Source: Campylobacterales bacterium (GTDB lineage: Bacteria > Campylobacterota > Campylobacteria > Campylobacterales > Sulfurovaceae). From it: DNA of 5,659 bases. How positions within the stretch are numbered: position 1 is the stretch's first letter; each line of letters begins with the position of its first letter. Shown here in pieces: positions 1-5,642 of the stretch. Position numbers and translations under genes: made by a program. The notes below the pieces were generated by a model. It saw only the letters and a program-made list of their open reading frames with translations. It searched no databases and was not told the DNA's origin. The DNA lies in assembly GCA_014763905.1 (NCBI GenBank), contig JACXUN010000108.1, positions 1 through 5,659 of the forward strand, written 5' to 3'.

Positions 1-24
1 AACCTGAGTTCTCAAAGGCAACAT

Positions 25-927
25 TTGAAACAGTATCTCTTAGCTCTCGACCGAGGCATCCTCTTTATGCTCCTAGCATCTCTCTCTTTTGCGGTTATGG
101 GCGGCTTTGCCAAAGTAGTCAGCCAAGTTCTGCCTCCGGTAGAAGTCACTTTCTTCCGTAATATTTTCGGAGTCATCTTGGTCGGATTTGCCATCTACAA
201 ATCGCCGCTCAAACAGATAGGCGGTAAACCACTACTGCTTTTTTTCCGTGGAGCAATGGGATTTTTGGCTCTATTGGCGTACTTCTATATTATCGCCTAT
301 ATACCACTAGGGGAAGCGGTCACTTATAATAAAACCTCTCCGATCTTTGTGGCGATTTTCGCCTATCTGTTTCTCAATGAAAAACTCAGCCGATGGGCAA
401 TATTGGCAGTGGTTTTAGGGTTTGTCGGGATCGTTCTGATCGCCCAACCGGAAGGCGGAAGCTTCGACAAATACGATCTATTGGGTATCTTCTCCGGAAT
501 CGGAGCTGCTTTAGCCTATACCTCAATCCGTGAACTGCGTCAATACTACGACACCCGAGCCATCGTGATGAGTTTTATGGGGGTAGGAACCTTGGCTCCG
601 TTACTATTAATGTTGGTCACTCCTTATATCAATGCCCCCCAAGAGCTAGATTTTATGTTCGCTCCCTTTGTCATGCCGGAGGGGATTATCTGGTTTTATG
701 TCTTTATGATGGGCATTTCGGCGACCTTCTCCCAAGTATTGATGACCAAAGCCTATGAGTTGACCAAAGCGGGGATAGTTGGAACGATTAGTTATACCAA
801 TATTGTGTTTGCTTTGATTATCGGTATCGCTTTGGGTGATCCGATCCCGGATATCTGGACATTTATAGGGACTATATTGGTAATTGCTTCTGGGTTATTG
901 GTGGCGTTAGCTAAAGATAAAAAGTAG
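25..927 (+). CDS. EamA/DMT-family ten-helix membrane transporter
   Basis: This is an inner-membrane protein of the drug/metabolite transporter superfamily, made of two EamA repeats; the substrate cannot be read from sequence. About ten hydrophobic segments are visible, near residues 11-31, 39-58, 70-90, 96-117, 123-141, 151-170, 178-198, 221-241, 250-270 and 277-296, followed by a short basic tail (KDKK). Repeat 1 ends with the family-typical stretch around FLNEKLS (116-122); repeat 2 ends similarly, with GDPIP (271-275) in the equivalent place. The 300-residue length is normal for the family. The start is uncertain. TTG at 25 has a weak AGG six bases upstream and gives an N-terminus of MKQYLLALDRG. 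The frame is open back to base 1, so the true start may lie outside the window; ATG at 67 would cut into helix 1. Stop TAG is followed at once by in-frame TAA. The family call is firm; substrate and start are not. Confidence 0.9.
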   Translation: MKQYLLALDRGILFMLLASLSFAVMGGFAKVVSQVLPPVEVTFFRNIFGVILVGFAIYKSPLKQIGGKPLLLFFRGAMGFLALLAYFYIIAYIPLGEAVTYNKTSPIFVAIFAYLFLNEKLSRWAILAVVLGFVGIVLIAQPEGGSFDKYDLLGIFSGIGAALAYTSIRELRQYYDTRAIVMSFMGVGTLAPLLLMLVTPYINAPQELDFMFAPFVMPEGIIWFYVFMMGISATFSQVLMTKAYELTKAGIVGTISYTNIVFALIIGIALGDPIPDIWTFIGTILVIASGLLVALAKDKK

Positions 928-931
928 TAAA

Positions 932-1011
932 GTTAGGAATATATTCCCAACTTTAAAACTAAATTTGGCAATATATTCCAAATAATACCAATAAAAAGAG
1001 GGAATATAATG
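932..1011. promoter_or_regulatory. Three phased palindromic boxes upstream of the ATPase gene
   Basis: Box 1 (932-951) reads GTTAGGAATATATTCCCAAC, a 20-bp palindrome with one mismatched pair and a perfect 12-bp core at 936-947. Box 2 (964-982) reads TTTGGCAATATATTCCAAA, with TTTGG/CCAAA arms around the same AATATATT core. Box 3 (1001-1011) is a weaker match, GGAATATAATG; it overlaps the Shine-Dalgarno GAGGGA (998-1003) and the ATG at 1009. The equivalent core positions are 936, 968 and 1001, so the boxes are 32 and 33 bp apart, close to three helical turns. Boxes 1 and 2 each contain TATATT, which could serve as a -10 element. Even spacing and symmetry suggest operator sites for a dimeric regulator; this is inference. 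No T-run follows box 1, so it is a poor terminator for the transporter gene. Confidence 0.5.
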
Positions 1012-2205
1012 TCAACTCTTGATGCTTTACGCGAATACTCCATCCTTTTTCTTTCGAAAAAAAGACCCAAATATGAACGAGATTTACTTCAGCAGATCAA
1101 TCTCAAAAACAAAATGATTGGTATTGTCGGTGCCAAGGGGGTGGGGAAAACGACGCTTCTATTGCAGTTTATGCATAGACAAGATTTTCAAGAGGATGAG
1201 ATGTTGTACCTTTCGGTTGATCATCCTTTGATGAGTTCGACGACGATTTTGGAGATCGCTAAAGATTTTTCGGCATTAGGCGGGAAGTTACTGGTTTTGG
1301 ATGAGGTGCATTATCAACCTAATTTTGCCAATGATCTGAAAACAATTTGGGATTTTTTGGAGATCAATGTCATTTTTTCCGGTTCATCTGCTTTGCATTT
1401 AGAGGGAGCCGATCTCAGTCGTCGGGCATTGATGTATATGTTGCCGACACTTTCCTTTCGAGAATTTTTGGAGTTAGAAACGGGAAAAAAATTTGATAAG
1501 TATCCTTTAGAAGAGATATTACAGCGTCACACTTCCATCGCATCGACACTTTTGAATGAGGATATCAAACCGCTCAAATATTTTAAAGCCTATATGCAAT
1601 ATGGATTTTATCCTTTTTATTTGGAAGACAGTGAAAGTTCTCAAATCAAACTGGCTGCGGCTATTAACAAGACGATTGATGTAGATTTGCTGAAAATTTA
1701 TAATATCGATGCGAAAAAAGTACGAAATATCAAAAAGATATTGACACTACTTTGTTTGAGTGTCCCCTTTAAACCCAATATGCGAACGCTATCCGAAGCG
1801 GTAGAAGTGGACAGTAAAACACTCTATATCTATCTTAATGCACTGCAAGCAGGGCGTATTATCCGAATGGTGACTTCACAAGTTAGAGGCGAATCCATTA
1901 TCAAAAAGCCTGAGAAAATTTATCTGGATAATCCCAATATGTTTATGGCGTTGTGTAAGCTTTCGCATGAGGGAACACTGCAAGAGAGTTTCATCGCTTC
2001 GACGTTACAAAATGCCTTGCATGATATTACCACTTCTAAACAGGGGGATTTTATTATTGACGAAACCTACACCATTGAGGTAGGAGGAAAAAATAAAGGA
2101 TTCAAGCAGATCAAAGATGTAGAAAAGAGTTTTGTACTTGCTGATGATATTGAAGTGGGATTTGGTACGAAGATACCTTTGTGGTTATTTGGATTTTTAT
2201 ATTGA
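1009..2205 (+). CDS. Orphan AAA-family ATPase (AAA_14/DUF4143-like)
   Basis: This is a predicted cytoplasmic P-loop ATPase of the group with an AAA_14 domain and a DUF4143-like C-terminus; its cellular role is unknown. Walker A is GAKGVGKTT (residues 41-49) and Walker B is KLLVLDE (93-99). VIFSGSSA (121-128) looks like the sensor-1 strand, followed by SRRA (137-140). Residues about 240-290 resemble the winged-helix segment of the family (LSEAVEVDSKTLYIYLNAL). The C-terminus has GDF (346-348) and IEVGGKNK (356-363), which recalls a PD-(D/E)xK nuclease core, but with EVGGK in place of a plain ExK, so catalysis is doubtful. Length 398 is normal. ATG is preceded by GAGGGA five bases upstream. Base composition is visibly A+T-richer than kdsA-ribH-nusB, suggesting acquisition. 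It lies 81 bp after the transporter and 47 bp before kdsA. No toxin, antitoxin or methylase partner is present. The family call is good; function is unassigned. Confidence 0.85.
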   Translation: MSTLDALREYSILFLSKKRPKYERDLLQQINLKNKMIGIVGAKGVGKTTLLLQFMHRQDFQEDEMLYLSVDHPLMSSTTILEIAKDFSALGGKLLVLDEVHYQPNFANDLKTIWDFLEINVIFSGSSALHLEGADLSRRALMYMLPTLSFREFLELETGKKFDKYPLEEILQRHTSIASTLLNEDIKPLKYFKAYMQYGFYPFYLEDSESSQIKLAAAINKTIDVDLLKIYNIDAKKVRNIKKILTLLCLSVPFKPNMRTLSEAVEVDSKTLYIYLNALQAGRIIRMVTSQVRGESIIKKPEKIYLDNPNMFMALCKLSHEGTLQESFIASTLQNALHDITTSKQGDFIIDETYTIEVGGKNKGFKQIKDVEKSFVLADDIEVGFGTKIPLWLFGFLY

Positions 2206-2216
2206 TTGGATATACT
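2188..2216 (+). promoter_or_regulatory. Candidate kdsA promoter
   Basis: TATACT at 2211-2216 matches five of six bases of the -10 consensus, and TTTGGA at 2188-2193 lies 17 bases upstream as a poor -35. The -35 lies inside the end of the ATPase gene. A start near 2223 would leave a leader of about 30 bases before kdsA. The site would let the housekeeping operon be transcribed independently of the ATPase gene. Support is by eye only, in A+T-rich DNA where such matches are common. Confidence 0.3.
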
Positions 2217-2252
2217 TTTGCCAACAATATTAGAGTATTTTAAGGACAAATG

Positions 2253-3053
2253 ATGATACTAATTGCCGGCCCGTGTGTACTGGAAAACCGTGATAACGTC
2301 ATGCGAATCGCAGAATCGCTTCTACCGTATCACGAAGACTGCACCAAAGATTTTTATTTCAAAGCCAGCTTTGATAAAGCGAACCGAACTTCACTCGATT
2401 CTTTTCGAGGTCCGGGACTTGATGAAGGGTTGAAACTGCTTCAAGAGGTCAAAGATCAGTTTGGCTATAAACTGTTGACCGATGTCCATGACTATACGCA
2501 GCCGAAAGCCGCTGCTGAAGTGGTCGACGTGCTTCAAATTCCTGCCTTTTTATGCCGTCAAACCGATCTATTGGTTGCTGCTGCTCAAACTTCAGCCGTG
2601 GTCAATATCAAAAAAGGACAATTCCTCGCTCCGCAAGCGATGGAACACTCTGTCCAAAAAGTATTGAAAACCCGTGGATGTGATGGTGCTGTTAATTATG
2701 AAAATGCAGCAAAATACAATGTATGGCTAACTGAACGGGGAAGTACATTTGGATATGGAAACTTGGTCGTTGATATGCGTGGATTGAGAATTATGCGTAA
2801 TTTTGCTCCGGTGATCTTTGATGCAACGCACTCGGTACAGTCTCCGGCAAGCGGCGGAGCGACCAGCGGCGGTGACAGTTCGATGGTTCCGTATCTCTCT
2901 CGTGCGGCGGCAGCCGTGGGTGTGGATGGGTTTTTCTTTGAGACTCATTTTGATCCAAGCATTGCATTGAGTGATGGACCCAATATGATCGAACTTACCA
3001 AATTAGAGAAGTTGATTGAGCAGATCGATGCGATTTGTTCGATTGTGGAGTAA
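2253..3053 (+). CDS. kdsA: 3-deoxy-D-manno-octulosonate 8-phosphate synthase
   Basis: KdsA condenses phosphoenolpyruvate with arabinose 5-phosphate to Kdo 8-phosphate in the cytoplasm, the committed step to the Kdo of the LPS inner core. Family motifs in order, numbered from ATG 2253: IAGPCVLE (4-11), [11 protein letters not shown] (37-47), DVH (77-79), CRQTDLL (101-107), KKGQF (120-124), DATHS (190-194) and the SDG of the C-terminal loop (240-242). Cys8, His193, Glu230 and Asp241 match the metal ligands of the Aquifex-type, metal-dependent class; the 37- and 11-residue spacings of the last three equal those I recall for Aquifex (185/222/233). The metal-free E. coli class has Asn in place of the Cys. 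Two ATGs stand in tandem (2250, 2253). AAGGA (2242-2246) is only three bases from the first and six from the second, so I prefer the second (266 aa). It is followed by ribH and nusB on the same strand. Confidence 0.96.
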   Translation: MILIAGPCVLENRDNVMRIAESLLPYHEDCTKDFYFKASFDKANRTSLDSFRGPGLDEGLKLLQEVKDQFGYKLLTDVHDYTQPKAAAEVVDVLQIPAFLCRQTDLLVAAAQTSAVVNIKKGQFLAPQAMEHSVQKVLKTRGCDGAVNYENAAKYNVWLTERGSTFGYGNLVVDMRGLRIMRNFAPVIFDATHSVQSPASGGATSGGDSSMVPYLSRAAAAVGVDGFFFETHFDPSIALSDGPNMIELTKLEKLIEQIDAICSIVE

Positions 3054-3064
3054 TTGGTTATAAT
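3035..3064 (+). promoter_or_regulatory. Candidate internal promoter for ribH-nusB
   Basis: A perfect TATAAT lies at 3059-3064, just after the kdsA stop, with TTGTTC at 3035-3040 (four of six -35 bases) 18 bases upstream inside the last kdsA codons. Transcription would begin near 3071, about 45 bases before ribH, and the hairpin at 3080-3099 would then sit close to the RNA 5' end. This would let ribH-nusB be expressed apart from kdsA. Inferred by eye; the -10 match is strong, the rest moderate. Confidence 0.45.
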
Positions 3065-3079
3065 TCCAAAATATTGTAG

Positions 3080-3099
3080 GGTGCGTTTCCCAACGCACC
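3080..3099 (+). repeat. Perfect 8-bp hairpin between kdsA and ribH
   Basis: GGTGCGTT (3080-3087) and AACGCACC (3092-3099) form a perfect, G+C-rich stem with loop TCCC. It lies in the 63-bp kdsA-ribH gap, four bases before the ribH ribosome site GAGGAG (3103-3108). No T-run follows, so it is not a standard intrinsic terminator. From memory, palindromes beginning GTAGGGTGCGTT and ending AACGCACC are scattered through many unrelated bacterial genomes as short REP-like elements, and this may be one. It could also act as an mRNA processing or stability element. No riboflavin (FMN) riboswitch consensus is seen here. Confidence 0.7.
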
Positions 3100-3116
3100 A
3101 AAGAGGAGTAAAATAA

Positions 3117-3584
3117 ATGAAAATTGTAGAAGGAAACTTAACGGTAGATCGAAGCAAAAAAGTAGCGATTATCAACGCACGATTCAACCACTTTATCACC
3201 GATAGATTGGTAGAGGGAGCCAAAGATGCTTATGCCCGTCACGGAGGAGATCCGGAAGCGTTAGACCTGATCTTGGTACCGGGTGCCTTTGAAGTACCGT
3301 TTGCTTTGGATAAGGCGTTGTCTTCAGGGAAATATGATGCAGTCTGCTGCTTGGGTGCGGTGATTCGAGGGGCGACTCCGCATTTTGATTATGTCTCGGC
3401 AGAGGCGACCAAAGGGGTGGCAAGTGTCACGCTTAAGCATGGTAAACCGGCGACATTTGGTATCTTGACCGTGGACAGCATTGAGCAGGCGATTGAACGT
3501 GCCGGAACCAAAGCCGGAAACAAAGGAGCCGAAGCGATGGTGGGACTCATTGAGCTGATCAATCTCTACGGAGAGTTGGCGTAA
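3117..3584 (+). CDS. ribH: 6,7-dimethyl-8-ribityllumazine synthase
   Basis: RibH joins 5-amino-6-ribitylaminouracil with 3,4-dihydroxy-2-butanone 4-phosphate to give 6,7-dimethyl-8-ribityllumazine, the step before riboflavin synthase; the enzyme usually assembles as icosahedral 60-mers or pentamers in the cytoplasm. Visible motifs: [13 protein letters not shown] (19-31, substrate-binding aromatic Phe23), VPGAFEVP (54-61), [14 protein letters not shown] (80-93) with the catalytic His at 89, FGILTVDS (114-121), and [13 protein letters not shown] (128-140), which supplies the phosphate-site Arg128 and Lys136. At 155 residues it is full length. GAGGAG (3103-3108) lies eight bases before the ATG, a strong ribosome site. 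The stop codon overlaps the nusB start. No key residue is missing. Confidence 0.97.
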   Translation: MKIVEGNLTVDRSKKVAIINARFNHFITDRLVEGAKDAYARHGGDPEALDLILVPGAFEVPFALDKALSSGKYDAVCCLGAVIRGATPHFDYVSAEATKGVASVTLKHGKPATFGILTVDSIEQAIERAGTKAGNKGAEAMVGLIELINLYGELA

Positions 3585-4000
3585 TGGCGACACGACATCA
3601 AGCCCGAACCGCCGTGGTGGGACTGCTCTATGCGTATGATCTGGGCAATGATAACATTGCCAAATTTTCCGATGAGATTCTCGAAGAGGACAAAATCCGT
3701 AACAAACAGCGAGAGTTTTCCAATCGGCTTTTCAACGGGACGATTATGAATCTCGATGTGATTGATGGAGAGGTGCAACGACATCTCAAAGATTGGGATT
3801 ATAAATCGATCGGAAAAGTGGAAAAAGCGATTTTGCGATTGGCAACGTATGAACTTATCATTGAAAATACCGATAAGCGGATTATTATCAATGAGGCGAT
3901 TGAGTTAGCCAAAGAGTTGGCAGATGAGAAAGCCCCGCGTTTTATCAATGCCGTGTTGGATTCACTGGGTAAAGAGATAGAAGAAGAGGGTGAGGAGTAG
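3584..4000 (+). CDS. nusB: Transcription antitermination factor NusB
   Basis: NusB pairs with NusE (ribosomal protein S10), binds boxA RNA, and supports antitermination of rRNA transcription. The 138-residue all-helical protein shows the family hallmarks: N-terminal RHQARTAVVGLLYAYDLGN (4-22), then KDWDYKSIGKVEKAILRLATYEL (69-91) around the conserved IxxVExAILRxAxYEL pattern, then IIINEAIELAKELADEKAPRFINAVLD (100-126). The tail is strongly acidic (EIEEEGEE). Its ATG shares the final A of the ribH stop (TAATG), so translation is probably coupled; GGAGAG (3570-3575) inside ribH lies eight bases upstream. In H. pylori and C. jejuni, as I recall, nusB likewise follows ribH. An intrinsic terminator overlaps its stop codon, closing the operon. 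Confidence 0.96.
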   Translation: MATRHQARTAVVGLLYAYDLGNDNIAKFSDEILEEDKIRNKQREFSNRLFNGTIMNLDVIDGEVQRHLKDWDYKSIGKVEKAILRLATYELIIENTDKRIIINEAIELAKELADEKAPRFINAVLDSLGKEIEEEGEE

Positions 4001-4016
4001 GGATTCCTCATTTTTT
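3991..4016 (+). terminator. Intrinsic terminator at the end of kdsA-ribH-nusB
   Basis: TGAGGA (3991-3996) pairs with TCCTCA (4005-4010), with a G.T pair possible inside, and six T residues follow directly (4011-4016). The stem begins inside the last nusB codons and the loop holds the TAG stop. The T-run reaches the trpS stop codon on the other strand, so two convergent genes share very little DNA. A second pairing, GGGATTC (4000-4006) with GAATCCC (4020-4026), overlaps it. Read from the minus strand, neither stem is followed by a T-run, so this terminates mainly rightward transcription. Confidence 0.75.
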
Positions 4017-4980
4017 AAAGAATCCCGACTACCTCTCGTACGGTTCTCATCTTCTCCGCAGCAATTTTCCGCATTTTATTGGCTCCCTCATTGAGAATTT
4101 CTCGTACCACTTCTGGATGTTCTATATAGTAGGCACGCTTCTCTCTGGCTTCGGCAAACTCTTCCCAGATCAGCTCTTTGAGATATTTTTTGAAGTGTCC
4201 GTATCCCTCTTCACCGGATTGGTAGCGTCTCTGTAGATCACTTTTGCCTGCGTCATCCAAAAATAGTGCGGCTAAGTTGTAAACATGGCATCCATTGTAC
4301 TCTAGCGGTTCACCCAGTGGAGTTGAAGTGGTGAGGATCTGATTACACCGCTTTTGTAGTTTTTTCTCCGTCTCCATAAAGATATCGATAGCGTTGTTGT
4401 AGCTCTTACTCATCTTTTGTCCGTCGATTCCTGGGATCGTGGCGATATGATCTTCGACCTGATACTCCGGCAGAGTAAAGATTTCACCGTATTCGTTATT
4501 GAATTTGATGGCGATATCTCGTGTCATCTCGACATGCTGGATTTGATCCTTTCCTACGGGAACCTTTTCGGTATCCATCAAAAGGATATCGGCCGCCATC
4601 AGAACCGGATAAGAGAAGAGGGCGTGATTGGCAGGGATGCCTTTGGCGACTTTGTCTTTATAGCTGTGAGCCCGTTCGAGCAGCCCCATCGGAGTAAATT
4701 TGGACAGAATCCAGTAGAGTTCCAATACCTCCGGTACATCACTTTGCACCCAGAAGGTTGTTTTGTCAGGATTAATCCCCAGTGAGAGGTAATCGATAGC
4801 GGCATCAAGCGTAAGCTCTCGGAGTAACGCAGCATCTTTGGAGGTTGTCAGAGAGTGATAGTTGGCAATGAAGGTAAACAGCTCCTCTCTCTCTTGCAAC
4901 TCAATCATCGGTTTCATCGCTCCGAAATAGTTTCCGATATGAAGTTTGCCCGATGCTTGAATCCCTGTCAATACACGCAT
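4015..4980 (-). CDS. trpS: Tryptophanyl-tRNA synthetase
   Basis: TrpS is a class I aminoacyl-tRNA synthetase that activates tryptophan with ATP and loads it on tRNA-Trp. The N-terminus has TGIQASGKLHIGNYFGA (5-21) with the HIGH-type signature HIGN at 14-17. Further motifs are YPVLMAADIL (124-133), VGKDQIQHVEMTRDIA (142-157), and GQKMSKS (187-193), the KMSKS loop. The C-terminal half forms the anticodon-binding helical domain. At 321 residues it is full length, with all signature motifs intact. The minus-strand ribosome site AAAGGA (complement of 4986-4991) lies five bases before the ATG. It is convergent with nusB, and its last codons overlap the second pairing of the nusB terminator region. 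No clear leftward terminator of its own is seen. In C. jejuni I recall trpS beside serS; serS is not next to it here. Confidence 0.97.
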   Translation of the reverse strand: MRVLTGIQASGKLHIGNYFGAMKPMIELQEREELFTFIANYHSLTTSKDAALLRELTLDAAIDYLSLGINPDKTTFWVQSDVPEVLELYWILSKFTPMGLLERAHSYKDKVAKGIPANHALFSYPVLMAADILLMDTEKVPVGKDQIQHVEMTRDIAIKFNNEYGEIFTLPEYQVEDHIATIPGIDGQKMSKSYNNAIDIFMETEKKLQKRCNQILTTSTPLGEPLEYNGCHVYNLAALFLDDAGKSDLQRRYQSGEEGYGHFKKYLKELIWEEFAEAREKRAYYIEHPEVVREILNEGANKMRKIAAEKMRTVREVVGIL

Positions 4981-4989
4981 AGTTATCCT

Positions 4990-5078
4990 TTAACTGTAGA
5001 TATTTAATTGATGGAATTATATCAAAAAAATATCGACATCTCTATAATCCAAAATAATCACAATTGCTTCACAGTTAA
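4990..5078. repeat. 8-bp inverted repeat flanking the divergent promoters
   Basis: TTAACTGT (4990-4997) and its exact reverse complement ACAGTTAA (5071-5078) lie 73 bases apart in the trpS/exported-protein gap. They enclose TATAAT on the minus strand (5021-5016) and another TATAAT on the plus strand (5043-5048). The left arm touches the trpS ribosome site. They could be paired binding half-sites, but an 8-bp match in A+T-rich DNA may be chance. Confidence 0.25.
5016..5021 (-). promoter_or_regulatory. Likely trpS -10 promoter element
   Basis: On the minus strand this reads TATAAT, a perfect -10, preceded by a run of seven T residues (complement of 5024-5030) and no convincing -35. Campylobacterota sigma-70 promoters characteristically have T-rich periodic DNA instead of a -35. 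The start would fall near 5009, giving a leader of about 30 bases before trpS. No T-box leader or trp leader peptide is visible in that short leader. Confidence 0.5.
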
Positions 5079-5083
5079 TATAA

Positions 5084-5140
5084 AAAAAAATTAATTTTTT
5101 TATTTTATTTTGTTTTATGATGTTTTATTGTATTGTATTG
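5084..5140 (+). promoter_or_regulatory. T-tract-phased promoter region of the exported-protein gene
   Basis: An A7-TTAA-T7 palindrome (5084-5101) is followed by TTTTAT repeated at 5103, 5113 and 5123, exactly 10 bp apart, and then by three tandem TATTG units (5126-5140). Periodic T-tracts upstream of a -10 are the described hallmark of Campylobacter sigma-70 promoters. The best -10 is TATGAT (5116-5121); its start would be near 5128, about 32 bases before the ATG. TATAAT at 5043-5048 is an alternative with a longer leader. The tract should also be intrinsically bent. Confidence 0.45.
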
Positions 5141-5159
5141 ATAAGGGAAAGGATAAGTA

Positions 5160-5642
5160 ATGAAAACAAAACTTATACTATTTTTACTTTTAGTACCGCT
5201 GTTAGGATTTGCAGATTTAGATATGCAAAAAGTTAACTATGCTCTGGTAAGCTTGAAGAGTGGAAAAAGTCTGACATTTTATAGTGATGATACTGAATTT
5301 GTGGATAAACTCAAAGCACAAAAGCAGTCTATCGCATTTACAACAAAAAAGAATGCAGATGTTATTATTTTTCCAAAAGGAAACGAAAAGAATAAAATGA
5401 CAATTGTCGGAAGTTATCAGCAGCTCAAAGATGACAAAGAGAGTATCGGAGCGATTTATATGAAAAAAGGCAGAACCCAAGTGGTGTTTGTCAAAGAGCG
5501 ATTAAAAGCTCATGGTATCAACATACAGAAAAATAAAAACGTCTCTGTTATCACCGAATGTCATTTTAGCCCCGAGTGTTTTCTTACATTGAAGCAAGAG
5601 ATCATCTTTTTGATCTATTTAATGATAAATAATAAAGTTTAA
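5160..5642 (+). CDS. Small exported protein of unknown function
   Basis: I do not recognise a named family. The N-terminus is a clear Sec signal peptide: a basic start (MKTK), a hydrophobic core (residues 5-16) and a probable cut after GFA at 18, with no lipobox Cys, so the product is likely periplasmic. The mature part has alternating strand-like segments, including ALVSLKSGKSLTFYS (28-42), ADVIIFP (66-72) and SIGAIYMKKGRTQVVFVKERL (95-115). This layout faintly resembles YfiR-like or truncated solute-binding folds, but that is a guess. Two Cys, C134 and C140 (CHFSPEC), could form a disulfide. The tail after them is oddly hydrophobic (EIIFLIYLMI, 147-156). ATG has AAAGGA (5148-5153) six bases upstream. 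The gene is visibly A-rich compared with kdsA-ribH-nusB. It is divergent from trpS and ends 17 bases before the window edge. Confidence 0.75.
   Translation: MKTKLILFLLLVPLLGFADLDMQKVNYALVSLKSGKSLTFYSDDTEFVDKLKAQKQSIAFTTKKNADVIIFPKGNEKNKMTIVGSYQQLKDDKESIGAIYMKKGRTQVVFVKERLKAHGINIQKNKNVSVITECHFSPECFLTLKQEIIFLIYLMINNKV

Noticed and set aside
932..951. Terminator for the transporter gene
   Set aside because: The stem is A+T-rich and no T-run follows; the same core recurs twice downstream, which fits binding sites better.
965..2224. TTGGCAA (965-971) and TTGCCAA (2218-2224) as terminal inverted repeats of an element carrying the ATPase gene
   Set aside because: Seven bases is too short in A+T-rich DNA, the match does not extend, and no flanking target duplication is seen.
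3054..3116. FMN riboswitch upstream of ribH
   Set aside because: The gap is only 63 bp and holds a single hairpin; the multi-stem RFN consensus is absent.
2945..3223. Minus-strand open frame across the kdsA-ribH junction
   Set aside because: It overlaps two well-supported genes on the opposite strand and the hairpin between them; the protein looks like a shadow translation.
4000..4026. GGGATTC/GAATCCC stem as a terminator for trpS
   Set aside because: On the minus strand no T-run follows the stem and the loop is 13 bases long.
4417..4785. A 122-codon open frame on the plus strand inside trpS
   Set aside because: It lies wholly opposite the intact trpS gene, has no convincing ribosome site, and its protein shows no family features.
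5599..5616. Terminator at the end of the exported-protein gene
   Set aside because: The 6-bp stem lies inside the reading frame, is A+T-rich and is followed only by ATTTAATG.
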